A DNA stretch of 58,718 nucleotides from contig JAFWGF010000009.1 in the NCBI GenBank assembly GCA_017512495.1, positions 1 through 58,718 on the forward strand. The letters are read 5' to 3'. The translations under genes and the position numbers were made by a program. This document shows, piece by piece, positions 52,901 to 58,718 of the stretch. The stretch comes from Bacilli bacterium. Its GTDB lineage: Bacteria > Bacillota_I > Bacilli_A > RF39 > UBA660. The notes beneath the pieces were generated by a model. The model searched no databases. It saw only the letters and a program-made list of their open reading frames with translations, and was not told where the DNA came from. How positions within the stretch are numbered: the stretch's first letter is position 1; each line of letters begins with the position of its first letter.

Positions 52901-55900
52901 TATCATTAATTTGTTCCCTACTTCTACCAAAACCTACTAACATATAAATTGTCTTTGAACCGTTACTAGGAACTAATATTTGATTTCTTAATGACATTAC
53001 TGGATCAAGATTATCACCAGTATAATTAGATAAATCTTTATTTAAAGCTTCTGCTTCATTTATAAATTTATTTCTACCAATAAAGTTTAATCTTTCAGTT
53101 TCATAAGTATAATCATCTAAAGGATCATCAATAATTAATCTAGTAACCATATAACTACTTAAATTAGATTCTCCCCTAGCTTTTCTTCTAGCAACTAAAC
53201 TATGAGTATCAGGATCATAATCAGTCTTAATAAACATATTATTGAATACTTTATGACTAACATCATTCATATTTTCAGAAAGAATTGGTTCAGTATAACT
53301 AGTTAATTCTAGTTTAATATCTTCATCACTTTCGTTTTTAAATGTAATCTTTCTAATTTCAGCATGATGATTCTTACATACAGCTATTTCAGTTTTAGTA
53401 GAAATATTTTCATCTTTACGTAAGAATTTTATTTTATCTGAAGCAAATACCACTTCATATTTATCAGGCTTAACATTCATTGGTGCATAAGTATTACTCC
53501 AAATGTAATTACTATTTAAATCTTTAATAAACATAAATATTCCATAATCTAATTCAGTAACTTTACGATATCTATTTAATTGTAAAGTTCTATATCTAGA
53601 GAAACTATTACCTCTATCATTCATAATTAAAGAATATTTTTTATTAGACAATACTGACATTTCAGGTAAATACGAAATATAATCAAAGGCACGAATATCA
53701 TTCTCAACTACTTCCTTCTTATAATCATATTTCTTATATCTAGCCATCTTCATATCAATACTTGTCTTAACTTGAACTTTTTCTTTCAATAGAATTTCAA
53801 AAGTTCTAATATTGACATTTGAATGGAAATATTTTTTGATTGCTCCTGATTTTAAGTAATTAGTAATTCCTAATAAACTCATACCTTGATGATGAGCAAA
53901 ATAAGATTTAACTACTCCTCTATTATCATAATCATAAGCCTCATATAATCCATAAATATCATACATTTCTAAATTTTTAAATTTAGATATATTTTCATAA
54001 ACGTCTTCAGGGAACATTTCCATCGCCATTAAAGATGAGTATGGTGATAGAACTATTCTATTTTCTTTATCTTCTTTTGCTTTTAATTGTGGAGTGGCAA
54101 AAGCTTTATACTTATAGTTCAAAGAATTATCCAATTCATTATAAGCAGACTCTGATATACCCCATGGTAATTTATGAGAAACTTTACTAATATACTCTTT
54201 TTGACAGAAATGAGCAAAGTTATAAGATTCATCCATCAAAGTATTATTATAATTTTTCATAAATAACAAAGGCATATAATACTCAAAAGCAGTACCTGAC
54301 CATGAAATAAGTCCTTTATGCCCTTTATAAGTAGTTAATGATTTATCTAATGAAAACCAATGCTTATTAGGAGCATCTCCAAAACAAATAGCCAAATAAC
54401 TAGTCAAACGAGATTCACTAGCAAATTTATTATAATTATAAATAGATAATTTACCTTCAATTTCATCATAACCGATACTAAAGACATCTTTTTTAGTATA
54501 TAACTTTTTGAAATTAGCATTTTTAATTAACTTATCACATAGTTTTACTAACTTCTCTTCCTTTTTTGTTTCTAAGAATTCTCTTGCGACTATAACATTA
54601 GCAATTAAATTACCTGAATCTACTGTAGAAACAAAATATGGAGGTAATACTTTCTTAGTAGTAATATCATACCAATTGTATAAATGACCATGCCATTTTT
54701 CTAAAGATTCAATAGATTCTAAAATCTTACCTAATAAATCAATTGCTTTTTCTTCTTCAATAAAATCTAATTCATAAGCACTAACAACACTACTTAAAGA
54801 ATAACCTATTGCGGTAGGAGAAGTTCTCATATCTAGTTTTTCTTCTCTATTCTCTTGATAATTATCTGGAATTAAATAATTATATTCTTCACATAAATTA
54901 TCTTCAAAATACTTCCATGTTCTTAAAGCTAAGTCTTTAATTTCTTCAATTTTACGTTCTTTTAAATCTACTGAATGATAATCAATAGTTTTACTAACTG
55001 TATATAATACAAATGGTCCAGTTAAGAACACTGCAGCTAATAAATAAGCCAAATAATTATGTGTAACATAACCAATTACTATGAATACAATACTTGTAAA
55101 AATATTAAAACTAAAATTACGAATATAATTCTTCAAACTACCATCAACAGTCTTTTCAACTTCTTCTGCAGTTATCCAATTAAGTAAATTTTTATGACTA
55201 TAGAACAATCTATACATAGTTCTAAAGAAAGCATCCATATATAATCTACTATAATAAGGAATTGTTACAAAAACGATATATGATCTTAAAAGAATACTTC
55301 TTCCACCAAAATATAAATTTTTATAATAAATATCTTTTGTATTCTTAACACGTTTTGCCATTTTACTCTTCAAGAAGAATAAAATTGAAACAGTTACTTC
55401 TAGTATTACAAAACAAATCCAGAATATAGATTGTTCAAAAGTACCAGTAAAAGCTAATAAAAGTGTTAATAATAACATTGGATTTAAGAACATTCTAATA
55501 ATATTATCAAGTATTTTATATTTACCTAATAAATTAATAGGGTTTTTTACTTTTCTACCACTCTTATTCTTAACTCTATTCTTTAGCCAACCAATAATTT
55601 GAACATCTCCACGAGCCCATCTATGCTGTCTAGTAATATCTACTAAAAATTTAGATGGAAAATCATCAATTAATTCAATATCAGAAACATATCCACAACG
55701 TAAATAATTACCTTCTAATAAGTCATGAGATAAAATCAAATTATCTGGGAAAGCATTTTCTAGTACTTTTACAAATACTTCCAAATCATAAATACCTTTA
55801 CCCACAAAACTTCCTTCTGCAAAACAATCTTGATAGACATTTGGAGTAACAGCTGAATAAGTATCAAAACCACCTATTCCAGCAAATATTTGGCTATATA

Positions 55901-57626
55901 AACTTCTATTAGTAGCTTCAATATCAACACTAACTCGAGGTTGCATAATTCCGTAACCTTTAATTACTTTTCTTTCATTTCTATCAAGGACTGGAGTATT
56001 TAATGGATGAGCCATTGCCCCAACTAAATTTAATGCTGAATTAAGTACTAATTTAGTATCAGTATCTAATGTTATTACATATTTAATACCAAGTTTATTA
56101 CCACGAAGTGTATTAGCATTAAAATATTTACGTTCATCTATTTCTTGACCTAATAGAACTTTACTAAATTGTAATAAAGCTCCTCTTTTTCTTTCATATC
56201 CTAAGAATTGATTTTCTTTTTCATTCCATAAACGCTTACGATAAATGAAATAGAACAAATCTTTTTTATACTTATCATTTAACTTAGCAGCATATTCCTT
56301 ACCATAAGCAGATAATTCCTCATCAAAAGGTAGTACTTCTTCATTAGCTGCTTTGACATCTCCTAAAAGAGTAAAATATAAATTATCAGATTTATTTATC
56401 AAATAGAATAATTCTAAAGTATCAAACATCTCTTTAATTTTCTCTTTATTACCTACAATAGTTGGAATAACAACCATTGTTTTTGATTCTTTAGGAATAC
56501 CCTTAGAATAATCTAATTTAGGTAATACTGTTGTTTTAGCAAATCTAATTAAAAACTCATTAATTATTTGACTAAACAATTGACTTATTGGAATAAATAA
56601 AACAATGAAGCCTAAAACACGATATTTAATAAAATACCTAGATAAGAAATAAGTAAACGCTGTAGTAAGCGCAAGTAAAGTAACTATATAAATAACTACT
56701 CTAGCTGTATTTTTCTTTTGTTTAAATAATTGGAATCCTACATGTTTTTTCTTATCAAATATTTTTTCAAGATAAGTATATTCATGCATCTTATGCTTTT
56801 TCGCAAGTTTAACTAGCTTTTCACGATACAATCTTTTAGATTCATTAGTCATATCTTTATAAACAGGATCTGTTAATAATAATTTTTCTGCGCTAGATAC
56901 TTTCTCATATAATTTTTCTAATGAATAATCATTTATTTCTTTCAAATCATTAAAAATATTAGAAATTAAAATATTATTATCAATCTTACTTTGATACTCA
57001 TCATTAATAAGCTCTTTAATACTAACATTATTAGCTTGTAAATGTTCATTTAATTCCTTAAATAATTCATTACTACTACTACCAATTTTATGCAATTGAT
57101 TATTAATCTCAAAAATATAATTACTATTAGTGGCAATATCTAAATTATCAGGTAAAAAAGTTTTTAAAGTAAAATTTTCGTTATTCTTAATAATATTACT
57201 TACAGCTTCTTTATTAACTAACTTTCGACATTCTTCACGACATAAACTATTTAAACGATCGGTATAAATAAGAATCATAGTAGGAATCATATAAGATAAT
57301 TCTTTATAGGTAAAAATCTTATTCGTTTCACTTTGAATATCTTTTAATTCCTCTACTAAATATCTAAAATTAATATTATAGTTTTTCTTTCCAATAATAT
57401 TCTTTAATATAAAATAATTATCTCTTATTATTTTAGAATTTCTTTGTAATTCTTTTTTGTTTAACAAAAGATTATTTTTATGTTCAACTAATAAATAATA
57501 GTTATCAATTAACCATTCATTAGTAATTTCAACATACTCATGATTCTTTGTTTTTTTAACTAAAAAATTATAGTATTCAGTTATATCATTAAAGTCATTA
57601 AAAAATTTTCTGATTAGATTGGCCAT
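49998..57626 (-). CDS. Cyclic beta-1,2-glucan synthase (NdvB/ChvB type, GT84-GH189-GH94)
   Basis: A 2542-residue membrane protein, near the usual size for this enzyme. After an N-terminal helical region, membrane helices lie near residues 305-350. The GT84 glucosyltransferase (about 360-720) has YVITLDTDTKLVLN, QDCFAEGSFVGKGIYD and DITRQHRWARGDVQIIGW. More helices span about 720-900. The middle domain (about 930-1390) resembles the GH189/glucoamylase-like cyclising domain (LISWSGTAFEYYMP, AHHQGMSLLGI). The C-terminal GH94-type region has FGYRDQLQDAMN and the catalytic-type MGGGDWNDGMNLVG near residue 2220. Such enzymes make cyclic beta-1,2-glucans from UDP-glucose. It stands between two WXG-type pairs. 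The ATG follows AAGGAGTGTAGTTAT. Confidence 0.92.
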   Translation of the reverse strand: MANLIRKFFNDFNDITEYYNFLVKKTKNHEYVEITNEWLIDNYYLLVEHKNNLLLNKKELQRNSKIIRDNYFILKNIIGKKNYNINFRYLVEELKDIQSETNKIFTYKELSYMIPTMILIYTDRLNSLCREECRKLVNKEAVSNIIKNNENFTLKTFLPDNLDIATNSNYIFEINNQLHKIGSSSNELFKELNEHLQANNVSIKELINDEYQSKIDNNILISNIFNDLKEINDYSLEKLYEKVSSAEKLLLTDPVYKDMTNESKRLYREKLVKLAKKHKMHEYTYLEKIFDKKKHVGFQLFKQKKNTARVVIYIVTLLALTTAFTYFLSRYFIKYRVLGFIVLFIPISQLFSQIINEFLIRFAKTTVLPKLDYSKGIPKESKTMVVIPTIVGNKEKIKEMFDTLELFYLINKSDNLYFTLLGDVKAANEEVLPFDEELSAYGKEYAAKLNDKYKKDLFYFIYRKRLWNEKENQFLGYERKRGALLQFSKVLLGQEIDERKYFNANTLRGNKLGIKYVITLDTDTKLVLNSALNLVGAMAHPLNTPVLDRNERKVIKGYGIMQPRVSVDIEATNRSLYSQIFAGIGGFDTYSAVTPNVYQDCFAEGSFVGKGIYDLEVFVKVLENAFPDNLILSHDLLEGNYLRCGYVSDIELIDDFPSKFLVDITRQHRWARGDVQIIGWLKNRVKNKSGRKVKNPINLLGKYKILDNIIRMFLNPMLLLTLLLAFTGTFEQSIFWICFVILEVTVSILFFLKSKMAKRVKNTKDIYYKNLYFGGRSILLRSYIVFVTIPYYSRLYMDAFFRTMYRLFYSHKNLLNWITAEEVEKTVDGSLKNYIRNFSFNIFTSIVFIVIGYVTHNYLAYLLAAVFLTGPFVLYTVSKTIDYHSVDLKERKIEEIKDLALRTWKYFEDNLCEEYNYLIPDNYQENREEKLDMRTSPTAIGYSLSSVVSAYELDFIEEEKAIDLLGKILESIESLEKWHGHLYNWYDITTKKVLPPYFVSTVDSGNLIANVIVAREFLETKKEEKLVKLCDKLIKNANFKKLYTKKDVFSIGYDEIEGKLSIYNYNKFASESRLTSYLAICFGDAPNKHWFSLDKSLTTYKGHKGLISWSGTAFEYYMPLLFMKNYNNTLMDESYNFAHFCQKEYISKVSHKLPWGISESAYNELDNSLNYKYKAFATPQLKAKEDKENRIVLSPYSSLMAMEMFPEDVYENISKFKNLEMYDIYGLYEAYDYDNRGVVKSYFAHHQGMSLLGITNYLKSGAIKKYFHSNVNIRTFEILLKEKVQVKTSIDMKMARYKKYDYKKEVVENDIRAFDYISYLPEMSVLSNKKYSLIMNDRGNSFSRYRTLQLNRYRKVTELDYGIFMFIKDLNSNYIWSNTYAPMNVKPDKYEVVFASDKIKFLRKDENISTKTEIAVCKNHHAEIRKITFKNESDEDIKLELTSYTEPILSENMNDVSHKVFNNMFIKTDYDPDTHSLVARRKARGESNLSSYMVTRLIIDDPLDDYTYETERLNFIGRNKFINEAEALNKDLSNYTGDNLDPVMSLRNQILVPSNGSKTIYMLVGFGRSREQINDIVSSYDTTYELERAFLVSSLMNNINTKNMNLSGDMMRTFNIMLNYLYQTTRISVSEERMSYLRKNALGQTGLWKYGISGDRPIITAEITDISGMSFINEILKAFEYFKNKSIFVDVIIINKEKGQYADIIEKTVKEEKYRMYTLNSFYHTPGSITVINGSDITKEDQSLLDIVPRLRFIVDNHISLKEAVEDLQKNNTITEYQPVSREVNVNDDKKEKLILDNGYGGFKSNGKEYVIYNKNTPMPWSNVIANENFGTIITNNGCGYTYAYNSGEFKISSWTNETVINDQSEGFKFNGKLFDPEKCTHGFGYSVLESETDDFKHEITEFVAAEATAKIYLMKIKNKHKKDTKVDVEFWINPNFGNFEEKTSRHILTEFMGADNYLKMRNVYSINYGDINVFMSSSNKISHAECNKILIKNIVVNVDLKAEEEKTIVFTMGCSKSDKENLSLIKQFTDVNNCKRELKAVKEKWLKTLSTVQVKTPDESFDYVVNGWYLYQTLSARILAKAGFYQVSGAFGYRDQLQDAMNIVLVNPEYTRRQILINAAHQFEEGDVLHWWHEINHFGLRSRYKDDFLWLVYATINYINTTGDYDILKEKIPFVLGEKLSDYEHEKGMVFSYSDKKVSLLDHCLKSLELSMNGLGKHKIPLMGGGDWNDGMNLVGIKGKGESVWLGFFLYNVIDMFITMMKKYDTKFDISEYVEFNSNLKDNLNKKTWDGNYYLRAFFDNGDKLGSHENTECKIDLISQSFSILSGVAPKDRAQKVITSVEEQLVDNKNKIVKLLTPPFAKSLNNPGYIMSYPRGIRENGGQYTHAVAWYLMALIKAGYHDRAYRYYQMINPINRTKNSQSVEKYKVEPYVIAADIYSSEYFPGRGGWTWYTGSAGWFYKVGIEEILGIKKLGDKLEINPRLPIAWDGYKAVYTYLDTTYNIEVNKNSKESIELDGKKVRSNISLSNDKKEHHVVVHITK

Positions 57627-57647
57627 ATAACTACACTCCTTACAAGA

Positions 57648-57656
57648 ATTATATCA
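57648..57656 (-). promoter_or_regulatory. Extended -10 promoter of the glucan-synthase gene
   Basis: TGATATAAT on the minus strand, 22 bases before the ATG; no good -35 is visible at the usual spacing. Confidence 0.55.
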
Positions 57657-57692
57657 TAAAAATGTGCGAATAACTATAACAAAATGACAAAG

Positions 57693-57718
57693 AAAAAAAC
57701 TCGCATTCCACGAGTTTA
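57693..57718 (-). terminator. Terminator of tRNA-Ser
   Basis: AAACTCG-TGGAATG-CGAGTTT followed by TTTTCTTT on the minus strand. Confidence 0.78.
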
Positions 57719-57729
57719 ATTTTTCATAA

Positions 57730-57820
57730 TGGCGGAGCAGGAGAGATTTGAACTCTCGCGCCAGTTGCCCGGCCTACACCCTTAGCAGGGGCGCCTCTTC
57801 AGCCTCTTGAGTACTGCTCC
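57730..57820 (-). tRNA. tRNA-Ser (GCT)
   Basis: A class II tRNA of 91 nt with a long variable arm. Acceptor stem GGAGCAG/CTGCTCC, anticodon loop CTGCTAA, discriminator G and encoded CCA. It stands alone, with its own promoter and terminator, between a WXG-type pair and the glucan-synthase gene. No attachment-site duplication of its 3' end is visible in the window. Confidence 0.95.
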
Positions 57821-57844
57821 AGTCCTCAGCGCATCCGCATATAT

Positions 57845-57874
57845 ATTATCGCATATTTTGGCCTTAATTGTCAA
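57845..57874 (-). promoter_or_regulatory. Promoter of tRNA-Ser
   Basis: TTGACA (57869-57874), an 18-bp spacer and GATAAT (57845-57850) on the minus strand, about 25 bases before the tRNA. Confidence 0.78.
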
Positions 57875-57897
57875 TAATTAATTGATTTTACAACGAA

Positions 57898-58182
57898 TTA
57901 TGATTCTTCTGTTTGTGACATTTTATCAACAGCTAATTGGACGTTATTTATTTGATTATTAAGTGTAGTTTTATACTCTTTTATATTACAAGATAATTGA
58001 TCCCATGAATTTCTAAATGATTGAGCAGATTCACCAGTCCAAGCTCTTCCCTCTACACCTACTGCTTCTACTATTTCATTATCTATTGTATCTAAACTAG
58101 ACTCCGCTTGTTCTACGGCTCTTTTTAATCGATCAATTATAGTTTTAATTCCTTCAAAATCTATTTCATTACTATGTTTCAT
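57898..58182 (-). CDS. WXG100 protein, second pair
   Basis: A 94-residue ESX protein. Helix 1 (IKTIIDRLKRAVEQAESSLD) precedes VEGRAWTGESAQSFRNSWDQ with the W-T-G turn. A second helix (YKTTLNNQINNVQLAVDKMS) ends in a TEES tail. It is coupled, 11 bases on, to a partner helical protein of 97 residues. The ATG follows AGGAGATGATTAT. Export by a type VII system is expected. Confidence 0.87.
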   Translation of the reverse strand: MKHSNEIDFEGIKTIIDRLKRAVEQAESSLDTIDNEIVEAVGVEGRAWTGESAQSFRNSWDQLSCNIKEYKTTLNNQINNVQLAVDKMSQTEES

Positions 58183-58193
58183 ATAATCATCTC

Positions 58194-58487
58194 CTATTCA
58201 AAATTTGCTCTAGCAGAATCAGCTGCTTCATCTAGTTCTAATATTTTTTCATTTATTATATTACAAAATTCTTTCATTTGTTCTTTAGCATCAACTAAAG
58301 TTTGTTTCTTATTATTATATTTATCAATTATATCTTCGTATAGTTTGATTTCACTACTCTTTAATACTTTTTCTAACTCTTTTAATGAACTATCTATTAT
58401 TTCAATTGCTTCAGAATACTTTTCAGTTTGCTCAGTCGCAAGTTCTAAAGTTGCCTGCATTTCTTGTAAAGAAAAATTTAAAGCCAT
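58194..58487 (-). CDS. Helical ESX-like partner protein without Trp
   Basis: A 97-residue all-helical protein. The helices are FSLQEMQATLELATEQTEKY, SEAIEIIDSSLKELEKVLKS and AKEQMKEFCNIINEKILELD. Size, composition and pairing with a WXG100 gene suggest an ESX-type partner, but the WXG turn is missing. It heads the two-gene unit and has its own promoter. The annotation is from context and helix pattern. Confidence 0.7.
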   Translation of the reverse strand: MALNFSLQEMQATLELATEQTEKYSEAIEIIDSSLKELEKVLKSSEIKLYEDIIDKYNNKKQTLVDAKEQMKEFCNIINEKILELDEAADSARANFE

Positions 58488-58510
58488 AATACCACTTCCT
58501 ATCTAAATTA

Positions 58511-58539
58511 ATTGTAATAATAACTAGCAATAAAGTCAA
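58511..58539 (-). promoter_or_regulatory. Promoter of the second WXG-type pair
   Basis: TTGACT (58534-58539), a 17-bp spacer and TACAAT (58511-58516) on the minus strand, 24 bases before the ATG. Confidence 0.72.
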
Positions 58540-58542
58540 ATT

Positions 58543-58562
58543 AAAAAACACCTCTCGGTGTC
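58543..58562 (-). terminator. Terminator of the Asn-Glu tRNA operon
   Basis: ACACC-GAGA-GGTGT followed by TTTTTT on the minus strand, behind tRNA-Glu. Confidence 0.78.
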
Positions 58563-58572
58563 TATATTCATA

Positions 58573-58649
58573 TGGTGACGAGTACGGAATTCGAATCCGT
58601 GAATGCTGCCGTGAAAGGGCAGTGTGTTAAGCCACTTCACCAACTCGCC
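58573..58649 (-). tRNA. tRNA-Glu (TTC)
   Basis: Acceptor stem GGCGAGT/ACTCGTC (one G-T pair), anticodon stem CTGCC/GGCAG with loop CTTTCAC, and an encoded CCA. It follows tRNA-Asn in one operon. Confidence 0.95.
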
Positions 58650-58657
58650 AAATAAAA

Positions 58658-58718
58658 TGGCGCCCCAACTAGGACTTGAACCTAGGACCCCTTGATTAAC
58701 AGTCAAGTGCTCTAACCA
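58658..58718 (-). tRNA. tRNA-Asn (GTT), cut by the window edge
   Basis: The 3' part reads from the D-arm (TGGTTAGAGCA) through the anticodon loop CTGTTAA to the encoded CCA. The 5' acceptor strand lies outside the window. Confidence 0.9.

Noticed and set aside
57730..57820. tRNA-Ser as a possible integration site for the WXG/glucan region
   Set aside because: No integrase gene and no duplicated tRNA 3' end were found in the window.

Overview
The window is about 58.7 kb of very AT-rich DNA from a low-GC Gram-positive bacterium. TGA works as a stop codon: in the ATGA overlap at 27071 it ends a Nudix gene at the galE start. Conserved tryptophans are TGG, so the Mycoplasma code does not apply. 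The organism belongs to, or descends from, an endospore-forming lineage: sigG, ylmC/ymxH, yunB, spoVID and ysxE-like genes are all present. My inference is an anaerobic, probably gut-associated Bacilli lineage, because a phosphoketolase, rubrerythrin, Pgi and GalE occur and no respiratory genes are visible. Nearly all genes lie on the minus strand.

Layout. 1-1030: the tail of a Y-family polymerase, a YolD-like gene and a five-gene tRNA operon (Val-Thr-Tyr-Gln-Lys). 1030-5650: S1-domain protein, Nfu, an acidic coiled-coil protein with a DUF1292 partner, YutD, YunB, a PRC-barrel protein and SigG. 5700-9500: two adjacent 7TM hybrid sensor kinases. 9540-14320: TrmL, a thioredoxin-like membrane protein, a U32 peptidase, a Nudix protein and rubrerythrin. 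14400-25650: a tig-lon-spoVID-ysxE block resembling the B. subtilis tig-clpX-lonB-lonA-ysxC-hem-spoVID-ysxE neighbourhood. A four-gene cassette bounded by a promoter and terminators sits between tig and lon: radical SAM, HIT-like, a protein with a possible papain/transglutaminase-like N-terminus plus a phosphoribosyltransferase C-terminus, and a NADAR-like protein.

25840-36850: a ribbon-helix-helix regulator behind a striking 15-bp inverted repeat, GalE and Nudix, a secreted HExxH protease, a second DUF1292/acidic-protein pair, a CcdA/thioredoxin-NifS redox and sulfur group, PrsW and phosphoketolase. 36950-42310: a membrane-anchored C1A protease with leucine-rich repeats, a UcpA-like SDR, and a protein with two RNxxxH (HEPN-like) motifs. 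42410-49200: PP2C phosphatase, AsnS, a GH3 hexosaminidase, an RluA enzyme, a HAD protein without its catalytic aspartates, Pgi and a degenerate DnaQ-like protein. 49265-58490: two pairs of WXG100/ESX-size proteins on either side of a 2542-residue cyclic beta-1,2-glucan synthase and a tRNA-Ser. The window ends in tRNA-Glu and a partial tRNA-Asn.

The best candidates for something undescribed are the cassette between tig and lon, the kinase pair whose defects look complementary, the two-HEPN protein, and the two DUF1292/acidic-protein pairs. All functional proposals for these come from reading motifs by eye; no database search was possible.
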